Positions 29,859 through 37,349 of a stretch of 41,893 nucleotides of DNA are shown here, piece after piece. The translations under genes and the position numbers were made by a program. The notes beneath the pieces are model-generated. The model did not search any database and was not told the DNA's origin. It saw only the letters and a program-made list of their open reading frames with translations. Positions within the stretch are counted from its first letter, which is position 1, and each line of letters begins with the position of its first letter. Source of the DNA: Streptomyces sp. TRM64462 (GTDB lineage Bacteria; Actinomycetota; Actinomycetes; Streptomycetales; Streptomycetaceae); the NCBI RefSeq assembly GCF_013362995.1, contig NZ_JABWDV010000423.1:1-41893 (forward strand), written 5' to 3'.

Positions 29859-32366
29859 ATGTCTGCTCCCTCCATCCAACGCCGCCGCGGTCGGCTGTGG
29901 ACCGTCCGGATCGTTCCCCACGGCCGCCCCGCAGAGGGCGTCTCGGCCATCACCTGCTCTCTCCCCCAATGCACGACCGGTGCCAGGAAGTACCGGGTCC
30001 CGGCTGACGCCCGGTCGGCCGCGCTGGAGCACCTCGCACTCCACGTCCGCGGTGCGCACAGCGGACGGGAGAACACCTTCTGCCGATGCCGGGTCGAAGG
30101 GTGTACGTGGCATCCGGTAGGGGCTCGCTGCGGTGGCCCGATGTGCCTGGTCGTCGTGCCCGACCGTTACGACCGGGTGTGGCACCTCGCGGAGATGTGC
30201 GCCGAGTGCGCCGCCGCGACGCGTCGTTCGAAGATCGTCGCGGGAGCCAAGAAGCCCACACCTCCAGGACCGCGGCCGCCGGAGGCCGGCGGCGCGGTCG
30301 TACCCGGTCAGTCCACCTCGTTGTTTTCGAACGTCTCCAGAGCGGAGGCTCCGCCGATGGCCGCGCCGAAGCAGAGGCGGACGGCACCGGCGCGGACTGC
30401 ACCGACGGCCGCCCCCGCACGGGCGTCTGCCAAGGCGCCGCACGCCTCGCAGTCGCCGGCCGAGACGGGCGGCAAGAAGAAGCTGCTCCTGACGCCCTCG
30501 GGGAAGGTCCTGCTGTCGACCACCCACGCGGACTGCCTTCGGCATGTGTGGACGTACCTCGCCTCGCACCGACCTGGATCGACTCCGGAAGCCCGGCTCC
30601 TCGCCTTCGTCTGCACGCTCCGCGCCGCCTCCTCAGGCACGGCCAGCCTCACGGCACAGGACATCTCCGGCATGAAGCTGAAGGACCCCGGGGCGGCCCT
30701 GCGCGACCTGACCGGCAGTGGATGGTTGGCGGGAACCACCCCGGACGAGGTCCTCCAGGCGGGCAGCACGCCTGTCGCCTGTGATGTGCCCAGCCTCCAG
30801 ACGACGACCGCCGGCCTCGCAGGCGTGACCAAGAGCGCTCGCCCCCGGCTCTCCGGTTGGGCGCAGCGGCTCTTCAGCCACAAGCGACTGCGGAAGCACT
30901 CCCCTGAAGCGCGGCTGCTCGCCGCGTACACCAGCTCCTTCGCCACGCAGGTCGGCGAGGGACGGGTTCGTGTCGCGGAGGCGGCCGCGATCACCTGTGT
31001 CTCCCAGGGGGCGCTTACCAGCGTTGTCGATTCGCTGACACAGGCCGACTGGTACGTGGAGGCCAAGATCGAGGATGAATGGTTGGTGTGCCGGCTGGAC
31101 GATGAGGTGGTCGGCTTCGCACCCGGTGGGGGACGGCCCCCGGAGCCCCCGACGAGTCGGCTCCGGGGAACGGGCGGTCGGCTCTGTTCAGTGAGCGGCC
31201 GACGGGCGACCGGCCGGGACGGAGAGGACGAACGGGTCGCAGAAGCACGAAGGATCCTCGGCCCCGCCTTCAGCCTCGATATCGAACGGGCGATGACCTG
31301 CACCGCGTGCGCCGCGGACGGCATCGCTCATGACGCGCCGCCCCCTTACGCCGCCCCGAGGGCTGTCAGCTACAACCAGCTCGGTCAGCGCGAGTCACTC
31401 ACTGGCCGGCAGGCCGGAGTGGTCCAGGCACTCCTCACCCGGGTTGCAGAATCCGCCCCGCCGTCCACCGCAGACGTGCGTCTGGCTGCGATGTGGTGGG
31501 CAGCTCGGGCCATGGAGACAGGAGAGTGCGCACTGTCGGCCCCGAAGCTGGAGCGAATCCCGGTGCCCGACGCCACCTCCGCGCTGAGGGCGCTTACAGC
31601 CGCACGCTGGATCAACGTCGACGTCAGCGTTGTCCTTGCTGCCTCCGACCTGGAACCGGTGCACGCCGCCATCCCCGCCTTCGGCGGAGACGAGGGCCGC
31701 CTGCATGTGGGCAAGGACGCTGCAGGACACATCCGTGGATGGCTCTGGCGCCTACTGACCTACCGAAGGCTCGACCACAGCCCGTCCAGCGTCAAGCTCG
31801 CAGCCCTCTACGCCACGGCACACTCCCACCCGTGCGGCCTGGTCGAAGGCGAGGTGAAGGAGCTAGCCGAGATCGCGGTTCTCGACAGCGTGGATGAGGC
31901 CCATGCGATGGCCCGGCAACTCACCAGGGCTGGATGGTTGGACGATTTCCGGATCACGGACGACGGCGCGCTCACTGCACGGATGTCGGCCCATGCAGTG
32001 CGCTTCGCCGCTGCCACGCAGATCTTCCAGGGACCCCGCGACTTCGCGCCTGTGGCCTTGGAAGTGAACGACAAGGCGCTGGCACTGATCCGTGGACGTG
32101 AAAGGGACATCGCCGGGTGGGTGGCCGCGTATCGGGACGCGCACCGGCACGGCCCCAAGTGGAAGACGATCTTCAAGGGCTGCTTCGGGCTTCCCGATGA
32201 CGCCTTCGACTCGGCGGTCGAGCGAGCCGTGCACTTCCTGTTCCAGGACGGCTGGCTTGCCGGCCGAGGCTTCCCTCACGGCACCCGACCGGGTCGGCGC
32301 TTCCACGAGGCCGATAGAGCCCAAGTCGAGACGGGAACCGGGATCCAGCCCGGCAAAGGGGCCTGA
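29859..32366 (+). CDS. Large protein of unknown function: Cys-rich N-terminus and duplicated winged-helix-like units
   Basis: An 835-residue protein, not recognised. Residues 33-117 contain nine Cys and several His in CxC/CxxC-type spacings (CSLPQC, CRCRVEGCTWH, CGGPMC, CAEC), a likely zinc module. A Pro/Ala linker follows (~130-205). The rest is an internal duplication: units at ~240-292 and ~536-586 pair up, as do ~331-410 and ~624-705. The latter share the pattern GW-x2-RL-x6-L-x2-HSP-x3-LLAA/KLAAL, each unit ending in a DW/GW(Y/L) wing. A last unit covers ~745-805. ATG 29859 is the first start after the integrase terminator; the ribosome binding site is weak. It heads a four-gene operon. 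DNA binding or replication initiation is inference. Confidence 0.78.
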   Translation: MSAPSIQRRRGRLWTVRIVPHGRPAEGVSAITCSLPQCTTGARKYRVPADARSAALEHLALHVRGAHSGRENTFCRCRVEGCTWHPVGARCGGPMCLVVVPDRYDRVWHLAEMCAECAAATRRSKIVAGAKKPTPPGPRPPEAGGAVVPGQSTSLFSNVSRAEAPPMAAPKQRRTAPARTAPTAAPARASAKAPHASQSPAETGGKKKLLLTPSGKVLLSTTHADCLRHVWTYLASHRPGSTPEARLLAFVCTLRAASSGTASLTAQDISGMKLKDPGAALRDLTGSGWLAGTTPDEVLQAGSTPVACDVPSLQTTTAGLAGVTKSARPRLSGWAQRLFSHKRLRKHSPEARLLAAYTSSFATQVGEGRVRVAEAAAITCVSQGALTSVVDSLTQADWYVEAKIEDEWLVCRLDDEVVGFAPGGGRPPEPPTSRLRGTGGRLCSVSGRRATGRDGEDERVAEARRILGPAFSLDIERAMTCTACAADGIAHDAPPPYAAPRAVSYNQLGQRESLTGRQAGVVQALLTRVAESAPPSTADVRLAAMWWAARAMETGECALSAPKLERIPVPDATSALRALTAARWINVDVSVVLAASDLEPVHAAIPAFGGDEGRLHVGKDAAGHIRGWLWRLLTYRRLDHSPSSVKLAALYATAHSHPCGLVEGEVKELAEIAVLDSVDEAHAMARQLTRAGWLDDFRITDDGALTARMSAHAVRFAAATQIFQGPRDFAPVALEVNDKALALIRGRERDIAGWVAAYRDAHRHGPKWKTIFKGCFGLPDDAFDSAVERAVHFLFQDGWLAGRGFPHGTRPGRRFHEADRAQVETGTGIQPGKGA

Positions 32367-32371
32367 TCGAC

Positions 32372-32677
32372 ATGCTTATCCAGGAGATCAAGACCGGCCT
32401 TTCTCAGCACGCGGCCCGCATCGAGGAAGCCAGCAGGCGCGTCCGCGAGGCAATCGATACCCCACTCGCCGGCTCCACCGTCCGCTGGGCGGCATCCATG
32501 CGCCGTGAGGCCATCAAGTACCTGGCCGCCGTCTGCGGCTCCCTCAAGGGGTGGCCCAACCAGTCACTCGTCGGTGAAGAAGCGGCCGCCTCCGCACACC
32601 GGATCCTCATGGCGGGCGACGCGTCCGAGATTCGCCGGATGCTGCCGCTCGTCATCTGTACGGAACGGCATACGTGA
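32372..32677 (+). CDS. Small helical hypothetical protein
   Basis: A 101-residue, all-helical, mostly charged protein (MLIQEIKTGLSQHAARIEEA, SRRVREAIDTPL, MRREAIKYLAAVCGSLKGWP). No motif recognised. It begins 5 bases after the large winged-helix gene and its stop overlaps the GTG of the next gene (GTGA), so it is firmly part of the operon. Confidence 0.7.
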   Translation: MLIQEIKTGLSQHAARIEEASRRVREAIDTPLAGSTVRWAASMRREAIKYLAAVCGSLKGWPNQSLVGEEAAASAHRILMAGDASEIRRMLPLVICTERHT

Positions 32678-33650
32678 AGGTGGAGGGCGTTCACGTCCTC
32701 CACCGGATCAGCGATCCCCGCAGGCTCAACGCCCGCCGCGCACTCTTCGGCCTTCCTCCGCACCAGGAGTTCCTCGCCCAGCTCGAAGGCCGCGGCTCGG
32801 CCACGAAGGAGCAGAGGGAGGCGGGACCGCAGCGCGGATCGGATCCGCTTCCGGACGAGTTCGCGGTCCTGGACGGCCTGCTCGACGACATCGAACCCGT
32901 CCGGCGCTTCCCGCGCGCCACCCGCCGTACAGCGGACGCGGGTTCACCGTGGGCCTGCGCCCATTGCGGCGGCCCTGCCCCCAGGGCTCGACGGAAGTGG
33001 AGGTGCGCCGCCAGGTCTGGAGACTGTGCCTCGTGTGCTCGGACACACGCGACAACCCGGCCGCGCGGCTCGACGACGTCATGGCGTCGTGGGTCGGTAA
33101 GGAGGTCGCCAGCGCGGTCACCGAGTCCGGACTGGCTCACCTGGGCACATACCGACTGCCGCTGCGCATGGAACTCGCTGGCGCACGGCCCAACCACCGG
33201 CCTGGCGCCAGCCGCTGGGCCTTCGTACCGGTCTCCGCCATCTGCCGCCTGCTCTGCATGGTCAACGATCTCCCGCAACGCGTCTCCGCACCGCAACCCT
33301 CACCGGCAGCGCAGGAGAAGAATCCGGTGCAGCGCATCAACGAACTCGCCCAGCGGGGCGTGACCACACCCGTCCAGGACACCTACACCCGCGAAGGACC
33401 CGACCACTTTCCGTGGTTCACCTGCCGCAGCGTCACCAGCACGCGGTCCGAAACGATCACGGTAGTGGGCAAGGGCACGAGCAAGCAGAAGGCCCGCACC
33501 GAAGCCGCCCGACTTCTTCTGGAAGCGGTGACGGGCAAGCGCGGGGCCGCCCCGGTTGCCGCTGCGACAGGTACCCCCGAGCTATCCCTCATCCATCAGC
33601 GCGGCCACGGCGCCGCCCCCACGATCCCTGAACCGGAGCCGGCCGCATGA
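32674..33650 (+). pseudogene. dsRNA-binding-domain (DRBM) protein with an apparent -1 frameshift near 32978-32982
   Basis: The N-terminal frame from GTG 32674 gives ~100 residues (MKVEGVHVLHRISDPRRLNA ... WACAHCGGPAP). It then degenerates, while the -1 frame continues as QGSTEVEVRRQVWRLCLVCS and onward to the stop at 33648-33650. Joining the frames at the C5 run (32978-32982) restores a C-x2-C/C-x2-C zinc knuckle and a ~325-residue protein. Its C-terminal ~70 residues are a canonical DRBM: PVQRINELAQRGVTTPVQ, GPDHFPWFTCRSV and VVGKGTSKQKARTEAARLLL. Start and stop overlap the neighbours. Causes could be a real mutation, a sequencing indel or programmed slippage. A dsRBD outside RNase III is rare in bacteria. 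Confidence 0.72.
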
Positions 33651-34228
33651 GCACGACGTTTGATGTACCCAAAGCCCTGCTACGTTCGGACGGAACGGGC
33701 TGGACGACCGTCACCGCCTCGCCGGACTGGTGGCGTTACCTTGCGGACGCCTCCAACAGCCGGAAGCTCCTGGAGGAGATCGCCGCCTACGGTGAGAGCC
33801 GCCTCAACCCGACCCTGTGCCTGGCCTTGGGCGCAAGCACCCACCGGCCGTGCCGCTACCCGAGGCATGAATGCCCCCACCATGGGCCGGACAACGAACA
33901 GAACCGATGCCAGGTGATCGGCAAGTCCGGCGAACCCTGCCGCTGGAACGTCGTCGCCAACGGGCCGTGCCCGAACCACGACCCCTCCGTCCCGCGCACC
34001 GCACCGGCTCCGCGCCGGGCCGGCGCTGGCGGCACGCCCCCACGGCAGCGCCGGTCACCAGCCCCCGCCCGGGCTGCCCGCCCGGTCGTGAAGCCGATCA
34101 CGGTGCCCTGCCCGCACTGCCGCGTGGAGGCCGGGGCGAAGTGCCGGTACCCGAACGGCAGCGAGACCAGCATCCACAGGCTGAGGAAGAAGGCGGCGGC
34201 CGAGCGCGCCGCAGCGGAGAGCGGCTGA
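33647..34228 (+). CDS. Zinc-finger protein with a phage-type CPxC...C...H finger
   Basis: A 193-residue protein starting in an ATGA overlap with the dsRBD gene. Residues ~55-115 hold several Cys/His (CLALG, CRYPRHECPHHGP, CQVIGKSGEPCRW, CPNH), probably one or two zinc sites. After a Pro/Arg-rich linker (~115-150) comes VPCPHCRVEAGAKCRYPNGS, then HRLRKKAAAERAA. This is the short finger (C-P-x-C ... G-x-x-C ... H-x2-R) common in actinophage and actinobacterial mobile-element proteins. It is last in the operon, next to the right att site. Nucleic-acid binding is likely; the role is unknown. Confidence 0.75.
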   Translation: MSTTFDVPKALLRSDGTGWTTVTASPDWWRYLADASNSRKLLEEIAAYGESRLNPTLCLALGASTHRPCRYPRHECPHHGPDNEQNRCQVIGKSGEPCRWNVVANGPCPNHDPSVPRTAPAPRRAGAGGTPPRQRRSPAPARAARPVVKPITVPCPHCRVEAGAKCRYPNGSETSIHRLRKKAAAERAAAESG

Positions 34229-34429
34229 GCCACAGAGGCAGACTCCGTTCGCGCCCGCACACGAGCACGTTCTGCGGCACGAGTGGCGCAGGTCACACGA
34301 AATGCGTCTCGCTATATGAGACATCGGCGACGCCGTGGGGCCCATGCTCCCCCTGTTGCCTCGGTTTTCCCAGGTCACCGGGGTCCTTATGGCACGCGAA
34401 TGGCACGCCGCCCCGCATTGGACTGGACA

Positions 34430-34511
34430 ACAAACAAGGCCCAGGTCGCTGACCTGGGCCTTCGTCGTGGAGCGGGTGACGGGAATCGAACCCGCGCTCT
34501 GAGCTTGGGAA
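34430..34511 (-). repeat. Putative attR overlapping tRNA-Gly(CCC) and its terminator
   Basis: The intact partner of the 12281-12362 repeat. Identity runs from just beyond the terminator, through the CCA end and T-arm, into the anticodon loop, the usual crossover zone for tRNA-directed tyrosine integrases. Confidence 0.82.
34436..34462 (-). terminator. Terminator of the tRNA-Gly gene
   Basis: AAGGCCCAGGTC-GCT-GACCTGGGCCTT is a perfect 12-bp stem with a 3-base loop, 5 bases beyond the CCA end of the minus-strand tRNA. A decayed copy with several mismatches is present in attL. Confidence 0.85.
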
Positions 34512-34541
34512 GCTCATGTTCTACCATTAAACTACACCCGC
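34468..34541 (-). tRNA. tRNA-Gly, anticodon CCC
   Basis: A complete 74-base cloverleaf with encoded CCA (34468-34470). The acceptor stem is GCGGGTG/CACCCGC, the D-arm GTTTAATGGTAGAAC, the anticodon arm TGAGC-TTCCCAA-GCTCA with anticodon CCC, and the T-arm GCGGG-TTCGAAT-CCCGT. It reads GGG codons and is the attachment gene of the island. Confidence 0.95.
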
Positions 34542-34763
34542 GTAGCGCCCGGATATCTCCGTCGCATCGTCGCTCACTGTACCCCATCGCAAGCCCCCGG
34601 TGTTATCGCGCCGTGGGGTTTTCGTGTGTGGGGGCGGGGTGATCCGGCCGTCTCGGGCGGGGAGTTGGGGCGTAGGGTGAGGGGCGGAGTGCCGCCTGGA
34701 GTGGTGTCCTGTTCATCCCCTAATGTGGCCATCTCGTCCACCGCTTGTTGGGGAAAGGGCTTG

Positions 34764-34937
34764 ATGGACTCCATGGAGCGCACCGTCGTCCGCTGTGCCG
34801 AAGGGCATGTGTTCAGTACCGCGTCGTTCCCGATGCAGCATCTCGGTGCCGGGCGGATCGGGCCCGGGCGGCTCATCCGGTGTCCGCGGTGTGCGCGACT
34901 GCGGCATGCCGTGCCGGTGGTGCTCGAGCGGCGTTAG
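34764..34937 (+). CDS. Small zinc-ribbon protein
   Basis: A 57-residue protein, MDSMERTVVRCAEGHVFST... ending GRLIRCPRCARLRHAVPVVL. C-x2-GH and C-x2-C pairs make a rubredoxin-like zinc ribbon. ATG 34764 has GGGAAAGGG upstream. It is the first gene on the chromosome side of the tRNA. This short ribbon protein has the look of a conserved Streptomyces core gene; its function is unknown. Confidence 0.75.
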   Translation: MDSMERTVVRCAEGHVFSTASFPMQHLGAGRIGPGRLIRCPRCARLRHAVPVVLERR

Positions 34938-35047
34938 CGGCGTGAGCGGCGTCAGCGACGCTCGCAGGCTGTAGCCGGGCCGTAGTGGGAGGCGCGCGGT
35001 GGCCGTCCGATTGGGGCGGGGCCGCGCGCTCTGCGTATCCTCGGGGC

Positions 35048-35623
35048 GTGCTTCTCTCAGACAAGGACATCCGGGCCGAGATCGACGCCGGACGGGTACG
35101 TATCGACCCGTACGACGAATCCATGGTGCAGCCCTCGAGCATCGACGTGCGGCTCGACCGCTATTTCCGGGTGTTCGAGAATCACCGCTACCCGCACATC
35201 GACCCCGCCGTCGAGCAGGCCGACCTCACCCGGCTGGTCGAGCCCGACGGGGACGAGGCGTTCATTCTCCATCCCGGGGAGTTCGTACTCGCCTCGACCT
35301 ATGAGGTCATTTCGCTTCCCGACGACATCGCCTCGCGGCTGGAAGGGAAGAGTTCGCTCGGGCGGCTCGGGCTTGTCACGCATTCCACCGCCGGGTTCAT
35401 CGATCCTGGATTCTCCGGGCATGTGACCCTTGAGCTGTCGAATCTCGCCACGCTTCCCATCAAGCTGTGGCCGGGAATGAAGATCGGCCAGCTGTGCATG
35501 TTCCGGCTCAGCTCGCCGGCGGAGTTCCCGTACGGCAGTGAGCGGTACGGGTCCCGCTACCAGGGGCAGCGCGGGCCCACGGCCTCGCGGTCCTTCCAGA
35601 ACTTCCATCGGACGCAGGTGTGA
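35048..35623 (+). CDS. dcd: dCTP deaminase
   Basis: A 191-residue dCTP deaminase (dCTP to dUTP for thymidylate synthesis), homotrimeric and cytosolic. Family motifs are [19 protein letters not shown] at the start, [18 protein letters not shown] (~26-43), [14 protein letters not shown], the catalytic-site [20 protein letters not shown] (~115-134) with its Glu in GHVTLELSN, and the C-terminal [14 protein letters not shown] 35048 is fixed by the conserved N-terminus. Length is normal. The phosphoribosyltransferase gene follows with overlapping or nearly overlapping start. Confidence 0.96.
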   Translation: MLLSDKDIRAEIDAGRVRIDPYDESMVQPSSIDVRLDRYFRVFENHRYPHIDPAVEQADLTRLVEPDGDEAFILHPGEFVLASTYEVISLPDDIASRLEGKSSLGRLGLVTHSTAGFIDPGFSGHVTLELSNLATLPIKLWPGMKIGQLCMFRLSSPAEFPYGSERYGSRYQGQRGPTASRSFQNFHRTQV

Positions 35624-36123
35624 GCATGAGTGGTGTACGGGAGAACCTGACCTACGAAGGGTTCGGGCGCGCCGTGCGCGAGCTCGCCCAGACCATCGCC
35701 GACGACGGGTACGAGCCCGACATCGTGCTGAGCATCGCGCGGGGCGGGGTGTTCGTCGCCGGTGGGCTCGCCTACGCGCTCGACTGCAAGAACATCCATC
35801 TCGTGAATGTCGAGTTCTACACCGGTGTCGGTACGACGCTGGAAATGCCCGTCATGCTGGCGCCCGTCCCCAACGCCATCGACTTCAGCAACAAGAAGGT
35901 GCTCATCGCCGACGACGTCGCCGATACGGGGAAGACGCTGAAGCTCGTGCACGACTTCTGTCTCGATCACGTCGCCGAAGTGCGTTCCGCCGTCATCTAC
36001 GAGAAGTCGCACTCCCTCGTGAAGTGCGAGTACGTCTGGAAGCGCACCGACGACTGGATCAACTTCCCCTGGAGCGTCGAGAAGCCCGTCGTGCGGCGCA
36101 GCGGGCAGGTGCTCGACGCCTGA
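35620..36123 (+). CDS. Phosphoribosyltransferase (PRTase type I)
   Basis: A 165-167-residue type I phosphoribosyltransferase. The PRPP loop is [15 protein letters not shown] (~residues 90-104), preceded by [20 protein letters not shown] and followed by [12 protein letters not shown] and DDWINFPW, typical of xanthine-guanine/hypoxanthine-type members. Substrate specificity is uncertain. The start may be GTG 35620 (inside the dcd stop) or ATG 35626, with AGGTGTGAGC upstream. Pairing with dcd suggests nucleotide metabolism. Confidence 0.88.
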   Translation: MSMSGVRENLTYEGFGRAVRELAQTIADDGYEPDIVLSIARGGVFVAGGLAYALDCKNIHLVNVEFYTGVGTTLEMPVMLAPVPNAIDFSNKKVLIADDVADTGKTLKLVHDFCLDHVAEVRSAVIYEKSHSLVKCEYVWKRTDDWINFPWSVEKPVVRRSGQVLDA

Positions 36124-36153
36124 CCGGCGCGCCGGCGGCGCGGGAATCTTGCG

Positions 36154-36187
36154 AGGGCCCCGGTTCCGACATGTCGGCCGGGGCCCT
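36154..36187. terminator. Bidirectional terminator between convergent genes
   Basis: AGGGCCCCGG (36154-36163) pairs exactly with 36178-36187, and the interior CCGACATGTCGG extends the stem. It fills the 72-bp gap between the phosphoribosyltransferase and Yip1 genes. Confidence 0.85.
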
Positions 36188-36195
36188 TCCCTTTC

Positions 36196-37131
36196 TTACA
36201 GCGTGCCCAGCTTGACCAGCGACAGCAGCGCCACGAGCTGGATCGACGCCGCCCCCAGTGCCTTCGGCCACGGCAGGTCGTGCGACTTGCTCAGCATCGA
36301 CGTGAACAGCGCACCCGCCGCCAGCCACGACAGCCAGCCGATCACCTGCACCAGCCCGTTCTCGCCGCCCAGGAACAGGGCGAACACCAGGCGCGGCGCG
36401 TCCGTCATCGCCATGATCAGCATGGAGAGGCCCACCGTCGGCTGCCACGCGCCGTCGCCGCCGAGCTGGCGGGCGAGCTGGTGCGTCACCGCGCCCAGGA
36501 TCAGTCCGCCGACCACCATCATGGCGCCGGTGAAGAGGACGGACGGGATCGCCGTGGAGAGCGTCGCGTTGATCGCCTCCTCGCGTGCCTTGTCGAAGCC
36601 GAACAGGGCCAGCAGGCCGTACACGAACGTCACGATCAGGGCCGGCGGCCACACCGGGTAGTCGCGCATCCGCAGGAACGTCGGGCCCGGGCGCAGCACG
36701 ATGCCGCTCAGCAGCTGCTTCCACGGCAGCCGCGGGCCCGTGGGCGCCGCGGGGGCGGGGCCGGGGGCGGCGGGGCCGTGCGGGTCGTAGGGGCCGTAGG
36801 AGGAGTCGTAGGAGTTGTAGGAGTCGTACGGGGCGTCGTTGATGCTGAACACCTGGGTGTGGCCCGGGTTGTTCGCCGCGTACGCCCCCGGCCCGGGCTG
36901 CGGCTGCCCGTACGGCGGCTGCTGCTGTTGGTGGTACGGGTCGCCGAAGTACTCCGGCTCGCCGTGCGTCTGGCCGCCGCCCTGCGGCCACTGCTGCCGC
37001 GGGGCGTACGGGGACGTCGGGGACGTCGGGGACGACGGCGGTGCCGCCTGACCGCCGTACGGCGCCTGCTGCTGCGGGTGTTGTTGCGGGGTGCGGTTGT
37101 CCCGGCCGCGTCCGATCCTGAATCCAGCCAC
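36196..37131 (-). CDS. Yip1-domain membrane protein
   Basis: A 311-residue protein. Residues ~1-130 are a Gln/Pro/Tyr/Gly-rich disordered segment with repeats such as SPTSPTSP and YDSYNSYDSSYGPYDPHGP. Residues ~135-311 form a five-helix Yip1-type domain: ILRPGPTFLRMRDYPVWPPA, ALIVTFVYGLLALFGFDKA, FTGAMMVVGGLILGAVTHQLA and further helices. The function of bacterial Yip1-domain proteins is unclear; eukaryotic relatives act in membrane traffic. The ATG at 37131 begins a good MAGFRIGRGRD start. A 12-bp tandem repeat lies in the upstream region (37229-37252). Confidence 0.85.
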   Translation of the reverse strand: MAGFRIGRGRDNRTPQQHPQQQAPYGGQAAPPSSPTSPTSPYAPRQQWPQGGGQTHGEPEYFGDPYHQQQQPPYGQPQPGPGAYAANNPGHTQVFSINDAPYDSYNSYDSSYGPYDPHGPAAPGPAPAAPTGPRLPWKQLLSGIVLRPGPTFLRMRDYPVWPPALIVTFVYGLLALFGFDKAREEAINATLSTAIPSVLFTGAMMVVGGLILGAVTHQLARQLGGDGAWQPTVGLSMLIMAMTDAPRLVFALFLGGENGLVQVIGWLSWLAAGALFTSMLSKSHDLPWPKALGAASIQLVALLSLVKLGTL

Positions 37132-37272
37132 GTCAATGAACGTACCCGGTCTCGCCGGAGCGGGTGTACGCGCCCGTCGGCCACGCTGCCTTTGCTGCCG
37201 ACCTGTGACATCCCCTAAGGGGCCCTGTGAGGGGGACTTTGAGGGGGACTTTCATGGTCCCGTACGACGAAA

Positions 37273-37311
37273 GGACGGCCGGTCCTGCCCCCGAGGCAGG
37301 TCCGGCCGTCC
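37273..37311 (-). terminator. Terminator downstream of the Fe-S protein gene
   Basis: A 17-bp inverted repeat with one internal T-T mismatch (37273-37289 and 37295-37311) and a 5-base loop, about 40 bp beyond the stop of the minus-strand Fe-S gene. Confidence 0.85.
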
Positions 37312-37349
37312 AGTCGTTCAGGCGTACTGATCGAGCGGGCAGGACGGTG

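Larger units (their letters stand above)
12281..34541. mobile_element. tRNA-Gly-integrated mobile island (putative mobilisable element), about 22.2 kb
   Basis: The tRNA-Gly gene is on the minus strand. An element inserting in its 3' half should leave an intact tRNA on the right and a displaced 3' fragment on the left, exactly what is seen at 34468-34541 and 12281-12362. Inside are a tyrosine integrase, excisionase, relaxase, MobC, an iteron-like region, gene remnants, and cargo (CHAT protease, saccharide operon, winged-helix/dsRBD operon). No type IV secretion or FtsK/Tra translocase gene is visible, so it would be mobilisable rather than self-transmissible. The integrase is 4.8 kb from the right end, which is unusual, so nested insertions or later acquisitions are possible. 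Confidence 0.72.
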
